From: an uncultured Candidatus Saccharibacteria bacterium
GTDB lineage: Bacteria; Patescibacteriota; Saccharimonadia; CAILAD01; GCA-016700035
NCBI GenBank assembly: GCA_937996675.1
Contig: CALKUN010000050.1
Coordinates: 1-9,675, forward strand
Direction: 5' to 3'
DNA: 9,675 nucleotides
Shown piece after piece: positions 1 to 6,207 of this stretch. Below the pieces are notes generated by a model that did no database searches, was not told the origin of the DNA, and worked only from the letters and a program-made list of their open reading frames with translations. The position numbers were made by a program, and so were the translations under genes. Numbering within the stretch: position 1 is the first letter of the stretch; each line of letters begins with the position of its first letter.

Positions 1-2
1 AC

Positions 3-455
3 ACCGCACCTTCTAAACATGGCCCACCTCGGGGCGTAGAAGCTGAAGGCCAGCTCGCCTACGTGACCCTTGCTGACGTGCCAGGGCTTGCTGACTTGCG
101 CTCTAAGCTAGTATCTGCTCTTGAGGCTAGCGGTATCGACGTGAAGCAGGATCACGGCTTCATCCCGCATATGACCAGGGCTTACCTACCTGCGGGCAGT
201 CGCGTTGACGCACCTGGCGCACCTGTGCCGATTGACATCGATACTGTGTCGGTTTGGGCTGTAGGTGGTCGGTTGAGGGTGCCGATCAGGCTGAGTGGTG
301 CTGCTGGTGAGGTCGGTGATATGCCACCTCTGCCGGATGAGCTGGATGCGCTGGATGAGGACAACGGCGAGTCTACTGAAGACGGGCAGGAAGCACAGCC
401 AGAGCCTAATCCTGTTGCGGATGGTGAGGACGATAAAGCCAACCGTGGTGCATGA
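3..455 (+). CDS. 2H phosphoesterase (LigT / 2'-5' RNA ligase-like) domain, C-terminal part; 5' end outside window
   Basis: The frame is open to the left edge, so this is the C-terminal ~150 residues of a longer protein. A GTG at 63 is an internal codon: the reading continues without stop upstream (about 20 residues, including KHGPPRGVEAEG). At 168-176 the residues HMT, within HGFIPHMTRAYLP, match the second H-x-T/S signature of the 2H phosphoesterase superfamily, whose members act on 2',3'-cyclic, 2'-5' or other cyclic phosphodiester bonds. A second catalytic HxT/S would be expected in the missing N-terminal half. The last ~45 residues are an acidic, Pro/Glu/Asp-rich tail that looks disordered. 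Its place directly before the protease of a Mu-like head module suggests it is either a separate cargo enzyme or the C-terminal domain of a larger portal or gpF-like protein; the window cannot tell. The last 50 nt overlap an antisense gene ending at 406. Confidence 0.72.
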   Translation, partial: TAPSKHGPPRGVEAEGQLAYVTLADVPGLADLRSKLVSALEASGIDVKQDHGFIPHMTRAYLPAGSRVDAPGAPVPIDIDTVSVWAVGGRLRVPIRLSGAAGEVGDMPPLPDELDALDEDNGESTEDGQEAQPEPNPVADGEDDKANRGA

Positions 456-573
456 AGCGCGGTTTGTTATAGCCAGCCGGTAAGCCCTTGTGCCAGATGT
501 AGAATGACTGCCGCCGCTCTAGCCATTTGACTACATCGACGAGGGAGCGGATTGGTATGCGTGATGGGTGCAT
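406..573 (-). CDS. Small conserved-type phage protein of unknown function, 55 aa
   Basis: Reading the minus strand from the ATG at 573-571 gives 55 codons, ending in TAG at 408-406. The protein starts MHPSRIPIRSLVDVVKWLER and contains a basic/aromatic core (FYIWHKGLPAGYNKPRF, then MHHGWLYR). The ATG overlaps the TAA stop of the upstream minus gene as TAATG. No separate ribosome binding site is evident, so translation is probably coupled. The amino acid composition and the tight junction argue that it is real. The last ~16 codons run antisense to the end of the 2H gene, so both strands would be coding there. The function is not recognised. The layout (helix-forming N-terminus, short Trp/Arg/His-rich body) resembles small accessory phage proteins, but I cannot name a family. 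Confidence 0.6.
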   Translation of the reverse strand: MHPSRIPIRSLVDVVKWLERRQSFYIWHKGLPAGYNKPRFMHHGWLYRPHHPQQD

Positions 574-923
574 TAGGGCTGCTTCGGATCATAGTGGAAC
601 AGGAAGCAGGGATAGTAATCATTTACATCACTAGTTCCTATCTTTAGCCATACATGCCCGCTGGCGTCAACCAATTCGTGTCCCGATGTGTCAGCCGCTG
701 CGATCGGCCTCACTCTAACCTGAGCAATAGGCTGTGTGAAAAAGGTGGGTCGGTATGCGTCGTTGTCGTTGGCTACGCGCACCTCCGCTAGACAAGAGCG
801 GTAGCCGTCGTCAGGATCTTCCATGGCTTCGTATACAAAGCCATCCAACTTAAAGAAATTATTGTCAACGCCGTAGAAGTCCCAGGTCGGGCCTACGAGT
901 ATGTCTAAATCAATTGAGCCTAT
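573..923 (-). CDS. Conserved hypothetical phage protein, ~117 aa, probable ATA start
   Basis: A protein-like frame runs from 923 to a TAA at 575-573. Its features are DLDILVGPTWDFYGV near the N-terminus, then GFVYEAMEDPDDGYRSCLAE, and a C-terminal part with GHVWLKIGTSDVNDYYPCF. This pattern (an acidic DGYRS motif, then a GTxxxDxYYPxF motif) looks like a family of small phage proteins of unknown function. I recognise the style but no named domain. The only ordinary initiator in frame is TTG at 848, which has no ribosome binding site and would discard 25 convincing residues. A perfect AGGAGG lies 5 nt before an in-frame ATA at 923-921, with an in-frame TAG three codons further upstream. I therefore take ATA as the likely start, or a recently mutated ATG. 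It heads a two-gene minus-strand unit with the gene ending at 406 and diverges from the protease gene across only 43 nt. Confidence 0.7.
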   Translation of the reverse strand: MGSIDLDILVGPTWDFYGVDNNFFKLDGFVYEAMEDPDDGYRSCLAEVRVANDNDAYRPTFFTQPIAQVRVRPIAAADTSGHELVDASGHVWLKIGTSDVNDYYPCFLFHYDPKQP

Positions 924-939
924 GCGATCCTCCTAAACC

Positions 940-950
940 AAGCCTAGCAC
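940..950 (+). repeat. Border motif AAGCCTAGCAC (copy upstream of the protease gene)
   Basis: It sits within the 43-nt divergent spacer between the minus gene starting at 923 and the protease ATG at 967. It is identical over 11 bases to 6543-6553. On the minus strand it reads GTGCTAGGCTT and precedes the AGGAGG of the minus gene, so it could serve either direction. Confidence 0.4.
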
Positions 951-966
951 GCAGATCCGTCCGCGC

Positions 967-3177
967 ATGCAGGTTTCACTAAATACCTCGCCTAACGCCG
1001 CGCCAGTCCCCACAGCCGCACAAGTCAAGCTCATCCCACTCGCCGGCCAAGCGCTCCCCCTCTCGCCAGACGGCAGCCCCCCGACTGACTTTACGCTCAT
1101 CGTTGCCGGACCGATGCACACTGAGTATGGTACGTTTCAGTGGACGGCTCGATCTGGCAAGTCCGTAGCTGAGCAGTGGGCTAAGCGCAACCGTAGATTC
1201 ATGTGGGACTACGAGCACTTCTCTACGAAAACCGACAAAGACGGTAAGCCCATCACCGACGTGCATGCTCGTCGAGCAGCGGGCAACTCAACACCCTTAG
1301 CAGACGCGCGCGGCTTCCACATGAAGGGGCAGAGCTGGACGCCCGATGCCGCCGGCTACATACGCAATGGCGAGTTCATCTATTACTCGCCCGTCATCGG
1401 TGTGGATGAGGCAACGGGCGAGATTATCGACGTGCTCAAAAGCGCGCTCACGAATGACCCGGCGACGCTCGGCTGCGCGCCTCTCATGCTGAGTGCTGAT
1501 ATAGAGTTCACCGCGCTCTCAGCAGAGATGAGTGCCGCGGTGGGCCATGTAGGGCCAGACGGTGTTAGTGACGCGCTAGGTGCAAAGCGTTTAGCAGTGG
1601 GTACGGAGCTAGCCTCAGACAGCGTGGTCTCCTTGCCCGATGTAGGAGGCACTGGCCCCACTCCCGCGCACTGTGGCGACAGTTCAATGAAGCCTGGTGA
1701 GGCCGCTGACGGCAAACTTCCTGGTCTCTACGATAGGGAAACTGACCCGAGCGTGCCAGGCTCTAGAGCTGCTGAGCTCTCCACGAACGCACCCACAGTG
1801 AACAGCCCCGTTCCCTCTACACATGGCCCACCGCTGAGCGTAGCACTGACCGATCCGTCCGTCAACATGACTACGCCTGCGATTGAGCTCTCTGTCGACT
1901 CCGACAAGCACATCCGAGCCATGGCTGAGCACCCCCACGGCTCACCGGCAAAGCACAATGTCGCCTCAGTGCTCGTCCACAACGCGGACACCGGACACAC
2001 GCTCTGGGGCCGACGACATGACAGCGGCAAGTACACTGCGCCGGGCGGTCACGTCAAAGAGGGTGAGCACCCTGTAGACGGCGCGGTACGCGAACTCAAG
2101 GAAGAGACCGGGCTCGACCTTCCGCGTCACCACATGAGCTACATGGGAACGATGCGCCTGAGCCACCCTTCTAACGGTGCGCCGATGGATGTGCACGGCT
2201 ATTCCTGCTCGGTCCCTTCCCACGTCAAGCCCGACCATGAGAAGGACGCGGACAAGGAAGTGAAGGGCTGGGAGTGGCACGCGGAGCACCCGCTAAGCGA
2301 GATGCACGCGCCGATCAACGCGCTGTCCGTTCTGTCTGCGAAACACAGCGGAATGCAAGGGATGCAAAACAAGATGCACTCTGCAATGCACCCCGCACCT
2401 AGCAGTGAGACCCCTAACGTCAAAGCTCTTGACGACAACGATTCGGAGATGATGGATATGAACACCCTCAAGGCACTCACGGCGACCTTTATCAGCTCAG
2501 GCTCCAGTGAGGGCCTCACTCCCGAAGTCGAGCAGAAGCGACAGGTCGCGCTCTCTGCCGTCAAGGCCCTGGATGACGCTCTCGCCGCTGCCGGTCAGAA
2601 AGACGGCCCGGTTGACCTGGGAGCGCTCATCTCGCTGTCTGAGACCGTCGCTGAGAAGACTGGCGCGAAGACTGGTCAGGTGGGGGCGATCATCTCGCTC
2701 GCCGCTCGCGCTGAGGCACAGCCGCTGGCGCTGCAGCTCTCGACCGAGCAGCTCAAGGCGAACTTCATCGAGTTGGCGTTCAACAGCGGGCGCATCAACG
2801 GCAAGACCCGTCAGGACGTGACCGCGAAGATCAAGAGCCTCTCGCTCGCCGACTGTGAGCAGTTCAACAAGGGTCCGAAGATCTACGAGGCTCCCAACAG
2901 CGCGCCGGCTCCCCAGGGCGACAACAGCGCGACCCGCACCGTCGAGCTCGGCATTGACAACGGCCATCGCCCGGCGCAGGGGATCACCGCTGAGGTTCCC
3001 GCTGATCTGGTTGGCAAGAAAGTAGAGCTCACCTCTGCGGACCTCGCCGCTATCGCCAGCGCGAAGCAGAACGGCGTGACCATCGATCCGGCCAAGGTGC
3101 TCGCCTCCAAGCAGGTGCTCGCCGCGCAGGGCAACAAGGGTGTGCGCGTCATGCAGCACCCTGGCAGCCGGCAGTAA
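967..3177 (+). CDS. Mu gpI-like phage protease / scaffold polyprotein with an inserted Nudix hydrolase domain, 736 aa
   Basis: Residues ~40-180 match the Mu-type gpI capsid protease in layout: a WDYEHFS segment near 80-86, GQSWTPDAAGYIRNGEFIYY then SPV (121-143), and LTNDPA (161-166). Proteases of this class process the head precursor and are lost during maturation. Residues ~185-328 are a low-complexity Pro/Ser/Thr/Gly linker. Residues ~329-458 form a Nudix domain whose box (361-383) is complete: G361, E367, R375-E376, E379-E380, G382. It binds divalent metal and cleaves nucleoside diphosphate-X substrates in known relatives; the substrate here cannot be read. Residues ~498-736 (helical, charged, then a VELTSADL region) resemble the scaffold-like C-terminus of gpI/gpZ. 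At 736 residues the protein is about twice the usual length, because of linker plus Nudix. The ATG at 967 has no clear Shine-Dalgarno, but no other in-frame start exists after the stop at 934-936. Confidence 0.85.
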   Translation: MQVSLNTSPNAAPVPTAAQVKLIPLAGQALPLSPDGSPPTDFTLIVAGPMHTEYGTFQWTARSGKSVAEQWAKRNRRFMWDYEHFSTKTDKDGKPITDVHARRAAGNSTPLADARGFHMKGQSWTPDAAGYIRNGEFIYYSPVIGVDEATGEIIDVLKSALTNDPATLGCAPLMLSADIEFTALSAEMSAAVGHVGPDGVSDALGAKRLAVGTELASDSVVSLPDVGGTGPTPAHCGDSSMKPGEAADGKLPGLYDRETDPSVPGSRAAELSTNAPTVNSPVPSTHGPPLSVALTDPSVNMTTPAIELSVDSDKHIRAMAEHPHGSPAKHNVASVLVHNADTGHTLWGRRHDSGKYTAPGGHVKEGEHPVDGAVRELKEETGLDLPRHHMSYMGTMRLSHPSNGAPMDVHGYSCSVPSHVKPDHEKDADKEVKGWEWHAEHPLSEMHAPINALSVLSAKHSGMQGMQNKMHSAMHPAPSSETPNVKALDDNDSEMMDMNTLKALTATFISSGSSEGLTPEVEQKRQVALSAVKALDDALAAAGQKDGPVDLGALISLSETVAEKTGAKTGQVGAIISLAARAEAQPLALQLSTEQLKANFIELAFNSGRINGKTRQDVTAKIKSLSLADCEQFNKGPKIYEAPNSAPAPQGDNSATRTVELGIDNGHRPAQGITAEVPADLVGKKVELTSADLAAIASAKQNGVTIDPAKVLASKQVLAAQGNKGVRVMQHPGSRQ
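1951..2340 (+). other. Nudix hydrolase domain within the protease/scaffold gene
   Basis: The encoded segment begins around HNVASVLVHN and ends around ALSVL. The 23-residue Nudix signature is encoded at 2047-2115, with every consensus position kept (Gx5Ex7REUxEExGU). The flanks are consistent with a whole fold: a first strand with VASVLVH, a LWGRR strand, a YTAPGGH strand before the box, and a later WEWH strand. It is in frame with the protease upstream and the scaffold downstream, with no stop or frame change, so it would be made at scaffold copy number. Confidence 0.85.
2458..3177 (+). other. Possible internally initiated scaffold protein (gpZ-like), 239 aa
   Basis: In phage Mu the scaffold is made from an internal start in the protease gene. 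Here ATGs occur at codons 495, 496 and 498, and a GGAG lies at 2445-2448, nine bases before the ATG of codon 498. A product from there would contain only the C-terminal scaffold-like region and neither the protease nor the Nudix domain. The Shine-Dalgarno and the analogy support it; nothing in the sequence proves internal initiation. Confidence 0.35.
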
Positions 3178-3236
3178 GCTGCGGCCACGAACCAAGTACC
3201 GGCTACTGAGCCTACACCACTTACGAGGATAAGACG

Positions 3237-3701
3237 ATGACCGCAGCTACTACCGCGATTGAGATCAGCGAAGCCTCCGCCGAGAAGCAGGAGTCGTGTC
3301 TGTACTACGCCCTGAAAGCCAACACCACGATCCCTGCCGGGACTCTGGCGATGGTCGTCCAGGGCAACGGCTACGCCGAGCCCTACGTCGGCAACACCGC
3401 CAACGCGGTCGTGCTCGGCGTGTCGGCCAAGACCTATGTGAACGCGACGGGCAGCACCGTGACGCGAGCCAACGATGACCCGATGGTGTTCAAGCTCGGC
3501 GTCATGAAGCAGTTCAAGACCGACGGCACGATCACCGCCAGCGACATCGGCTGCAAGGTCGGCATGAAGGACAATCAGACGGTGGGGCACACCGTAGCCA
3601 CGCATGACGCTGCCTTCTACCTGACGTACATCGATCACCGGACCGACATCACTTTCGGGACGATCTACGGCGTGGCTGTCACGCGGACCGGGCCTCTGTA
3701 A
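3237..3701 (+). CDS. Head decoration / capsid cement-like protein, 154 aa
   Basis: A small Ala/Thr/Val-rich beta-type protein with KANTTIPAGTLAMVV near residue 30 and AVVLGVSAKTYVNATGSTV near residue 65, the style of small head decoration or cement proteins. The position between the protease/scaffold and the major capsid gene is where such proteins are encoded in Mu-like and lambda-like head modules. A GAGG at 3225-3228 precedes the ATG by 8 nt, which fixes the start. The stop at 3699-3701 is 96 nt before the capsid start, consistent with one operon. The family is inferred from composition and gene order; no catalytic motif is seen. It could equally be another minor structural protein. Confidence 0.6.
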   Translation: MTAATTAIEISEASAEKQESCLYYALKANTTIPAGTLAMVVQGNGYAEPYVGNTANAVVLGVSAKTYVNATGSTVTRANDDPMVFKLGVMKQFKTDGTITASDIGCKVGMKDNQTVGHTVATHDAAFYLTYIDHRTDITFGTIYGVAVTRTGPL

Positions 3702-3756
3702 GAAGTAGCTAACGGGCGGGCGCGCTGCTCGCTCAATGGACTAGCACAACAATTTC

Positions 3757-3771
3757 GCCGCTAATCGCGGC
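3757..3771 (+). other. Short hairpin upstream of the major capsid gene
   Basis: A perfect GCCGC/GCGGC stem with a five-base loop (TAATC) lies 26 nt before the capsid ATG at 3798. There is no T-run, so it is not a typical terminator. It may stabilise the 5' end of the capsid message or be incidental in GC-rich DNA. Confidence 0.3.
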
Positions 3772-3797
3772 AGCGGTCACGGACCGGGAGAATGAAC

Positions 3798-4886
3798 ATG
3801 GCGGGCGAGCAAGGCAATTTTTTTTCGACGGGCGATATCAGCCAGCTCGTCAACGGTGTCAACACGGTCCTGACCACGATGCACATGACCAACGACGAGG
3901 CGATCTACTCGAAGATCGCCTTCGTCGATAACGGGAGCACCACGGGCGGAACCCCGGTCGGGCGCTCGGTCGCAGGCGTCCAGAACGGCTCAGGCCAGGC
4001 CGGCGAGCTCATGCACTACCCGATGAGTCCCGTCAGTCAGCCTGGTAAGGCTTGGCCGACGGGCGTATCGCGCGGTGAGACTCAGCCCCTGGTCGTCAAC
4101 GCTTACGTCACCCGCCAGCGTTACGGTATTGACACCGAGCTGATCGACCTCGACACTCAGGACCCCTACGGCTTGCTCAGTGGCAAGCAGGGCATGATCA
4201 TCTCCCGCGCTGGCCGCTCGATTGACGTGCTCGGCATGGTGGACACGATCAACGGCAACCACAGCACGACTTACGACGGGCTGACTTTCTTCCATACCGC
4301 CCGCCCGATCAAGCCCGGCTCCGCCATCACGTTCTCCAACGACGTGACCTGTACCAACGCGCAGTGGGCGACAGGTGACGGGTTCGTTATTCTGCTTGAC
4401 GCTATCGCCAAGATCCCCTGGTTCGACGGCATGCTGAAAGACGGGGCGATGCGCAAGCCCCTGATCTTGTGCCCGACCAACAGCACCATGCTGAAGGTCA
4501 TGCAGCTCACCGGCTTCGGTCTGCCCGACGGTATGGCGCTCATCCCGCAAGCGGTGGACGCGGGCGGCGGTAAGTTCGGCGTCGGCACCGGCACTTCGCC
4601 TTACAAGGGGCGAGTGATGGGGGTCGAGCTGTTTGAGGACCTCGCCAACCCGACTGTGTACCCCAACAGCGACCAGTACGTGTACGCCATCGCCACCATG
4701 GGCGGCGCGCTGCAGCCTGCCTTCATCGTGAGTCCGAAGCGCATGCCCTACATGAACGTGTACGGCCTGGATAGCTCGGACGAGGTGCGGCGTAAGTTCG
4801 GCTCGATCGGCTGGGATTGGGACGGCTTCTGGGGCGTCGGCTACGGCCTGCCTCAGTGCGTTGTCCGCATGCGCATCAACGGCTAA
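3798..4886 (+). CDS. Major capsid protein, Mu gpT-like, 362 aa
   Basis: The length and the features fit a Mu-like major head subunit: an N-terminal segment with STGDISQLVNGVNTVL, a central RQRYGIDTELIDLDTQDPYG region, a conserved-looking RKPLILCPTNSTMLKV strand, then GRVMGVELFEDLANPT and a C-terminus with FGSIGWDWDGFWGVGYGLP. It would form the icosahedral shell after proteolytic maturation by the upstream protease. Two in-frame ATGs occur at 3792 and 3798. The GGGAG at 3786-3790 is 7 nt from the second and only 1 nt from the first, so 3798 is the better start (MAGEQGNFFS). High-GC, regular codon use over the whole length fits a strongly expressed gene. Confidence 0.85.
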   Translation: MAGEQGNFFSTGDISQLVNGVNTVLTTMHMTNDEAIYSKIAFVDNGSTTGGTPVGRSVAGVQNGSGQAGELMHYPMSPVSQPGKAWPTGVSRGETQPLVVNAYVTRQRYGIDTELIDLDTQDPYGLLSGKQGMIISRAGRSIDVLGMVDTINGNHSTTYDGLTFFHTARPIKPGSAITFSNDVTCTNAQWATGDGFVILLDAIAKIPWFDGMLKDGAMRKPLILCPTNSTMLKVMQLTGFGLPDGMALIPQAVDAGGGKFGVGTGTSPYKGRVMGVELFEDLANPTVYPNSDQYVYAIATMGGALQPAFIVSPKRMPYMNVYGLDSSDEVRRKFGSIGWDWDGFWGVGYGLPQCVVRMRING

Positions 4887-4990
4887 GTGCTCCGCTAGGA
4901 GCTGATCGCCCGCAGGCGGTGGGACCGTAGCGGGCTCCATAAATGGGCGGTGCAAAACGCCCTGTATTGAAGCACCTGAACGGAGCACTT
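4885..4990 (+). promoter_or_regulatory. Structured intergenic RNA: 10-bp inverted repeat covering the ribosome binding site of the next gene
   Basis: AAGTGCTCCG at 4885-4894, which includes two bases of the capsid stop codon, is the exact reverse complement of CGGAGCACTT at 4981-4990. The right arm contains GGAG, the only plausible Shine-Dalgarno for the ATG at 4993. Inside the loop two more stems fit: GGAGC 4898-4902 with GCTCC 4934-4938, and GGGCG 4945-4949 with CGCCC 4958-4962. The shape would be a multibranch RNA that hides the start of the fibre gene. A ribosome ending the capsid gene would open the left arm, so coupling or down-tuning of fibre translation is a reasonable inference. The inner hairpin could also act as a partial terminator. 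Confidence 0.5.
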
Positions 4991-4992
4991 CT

Positions 4993-6180
4993 ATGGCGCA
5001 AGTAACGATTCTCCTCGCGAAGCCGGCGAACGGTGTGAGCCCGTCCGGCACTCTGACCAACACGACTGGACTTATCCGACTGTCTGTCTCGAATGTTGCT
5101 GGGACCGGACCGTCTAGCTACCAGCTCATCAAGCAGAACGCTGACAGCACCGCTTGGTACTTCGTTCCCAACGCCGTGCTGAATGTCGACGATGGCTCTG
5201 TCAACCAGCTCAACTGGGAAGACCTTGAAGGCAACGCGCTGTACCACGTTGTGCAGACTCGTCCGAGCGGTCAGTCTGCCGTCCTCGCTGGCGCGACCGG
5301 CTACCTTTCGGCGAGCTCGGTTATTTCTCAGAGCGTCGGCGCTGTCACAACTACGACTTTGACGGCGAGTGGCGCGATCGTCGGTCAGAGCACGCTGGCG
5401 ATCACCGGGGCTGTGACTCACAGCTCGACGCTGACGCAGACCGGCATCGCGACCTTCAACGCCGCGCCTGTGTTCGCTGCTGGCCTCACCGCTTCGGGCG
5501 CTGTTGCGAATGACTTCTCGGGGAGCAGCGCCGACTTCTCGCTCTCGACCGGCGCTGCTGCATGGGCAGGCGCGAGCGGTAAGGCCCTATCCTTCGTCTC
5601 GACTGCCGCGGCGATGACCCTGACTGCGGGTGCGGCTTCTACCTGGAAGACCTCTGCCGGCGCGCTGACTGTAGACTCTGCCGCGGCGCTGCAGCTCGGA
5701 ACTACCGCTGCCACCTCGATCGCTATCGGTAACGGCGCAATCGCTGTTGCTGTGACCAGCTCGGGCGCCAGCTCCCTGGTTGTCGGTGCCAACGGCGCTA
5801 CCAACCCCGCCCTGAAAGTAGACAGCTCGACCGCTTCGAGCGCGACCGGCCTGCAGATCAAGAGCGCGGCTGCTGCGGCGGGCGTTGCTCTGCTCGTACT
5901 CTCGTCGGGAAGCAACGAGAACCTGACGATCAACGCGAAAGGTACTGGCACCATCACCGCGCAGTCTGCAGTGGCTGTCCCGGCCGGTGGTAGCGCTGGT
6001 GCTTCACTGCTCCTAAGCAGCACTGCGGCGCTCGGTATCTACGTCGGCTCGGGCGCTCCTACCGTAAGCGCTGCGCAGGGTTCTTTCTACCTGCGCACTG
6101 ACGGCAGTTCGTCGAGCACTCGGCTGTACGTGAATAGCTCGGGCTCGACTACGTGGGTCGCTGTCACGACTGCTTCGTAG
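4993..6180 (+). CDS. Fibre-like structural protein, Ala/Ser/Thr/Gly-rich, 395 aa
   Basis: Residues 1 to ~95 form a distinct N-terminal domain (MAQVTILLAKPANGVSPSGT through NALYHVVQTR), probably the attachment part. Residues ~95-340 are a long run of short beta-strand-like repeats rich in Ala, Ser, Thr and Gly, such as STWKTSAGALTVDSAAALQL and NENLTINAKGTGTITAQ, the composition of elongated trimeric phage fibres. The C-terminus (~345-395: QGSFYLRTDG, TRLYVNSSGSTTW) is a cap motif often seen at the end of phage fibre and appendage proteins. Its place between the major capsid and the connector gene suggests a head fibre or decoration rather than a tail fibre, by inference. Start: ATG with GGAG 7 nt upstream. 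A hairpin follows immediately after the stop. Confidence 0.65.
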   Translation: MAQVTILLAKPANGVSPSGTLTNTTGLIRLSVSNVAGTGPSSYQLIKQNADSTAWYFVPNAVLNVDDGSVNQLNWEDLEGNALYHVVQTRPSGQSAVLAGATGYLSASSVISQSVGAVTTTTLTASGAIVGQSTLAITGAVTHSSTLTQTGIATFNAAPVFAAGLTASGAVANDFSGSSADFSLSTGAAAWAGASGKALSFVSTAAAMTLTAGAASTWKTSAGALTVDSAAALQLGTTAATSIAIGNGAIAVAVTSSGASSLVVGANGATNPALKVDSSTASSATGLQIKSAAAAAGVALLVLSSGSNENLTINAKGTGTITAQSAVAVPAGGSAGASLLLSSTAALGIYVGSGAPTVSAAQGSFYLRTDGSSSSTRLYVNSSGSTTWVAVTTAS

Positions 6181-6207
6181 CCCGCATGGGCGGGACCTCA
6201 ACCGCCC
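6181..6207 (+). terminator. Hairpin(s) just after the fibre gene, possible terminator
   Basis: GGGCGG at 6188-6193 pairs with CCGCCC at 6202-6207 across an 8-nt loop. An alternative stem CCCGC 6181-6185 with GCGGG 6190-6194 competes for the same bases. No T-run follows, so intrinsic termination would be weak. The position directly behind a stop codon is the main support. Confidence 0.35.

Noticed and set aside
933..1121. 62-aa minus frame ending just before the gene at 923-573, read as its N-terminus
   Set aside because: It is separated by an in-frame TAG and is antisense to the protease start; the AGGAGG after the stop points to a fresh start instead.
2497..3638. Long minus-strand open frames (232 and 251 aa) over the scaffold and decoration genes
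   Set aside because: Arg/Leu/Gly-rich shadows with no motif, covering convincing + genes.
3990..5063. 357-aa open frame on the minus strand over the capsid gene
   Set aside because: Composition (His/Arg/Val/Asp runs) is that of an opposite-strand shadow of a high-GC gene, and it covers the well-supported capsid gene.
5418..6023. 201-aa minus frame opposite the fibre gene
   Set aside because: Ala/Val/Pro-rich mirror of the fibre repeats; no ribosome binding site or motif.
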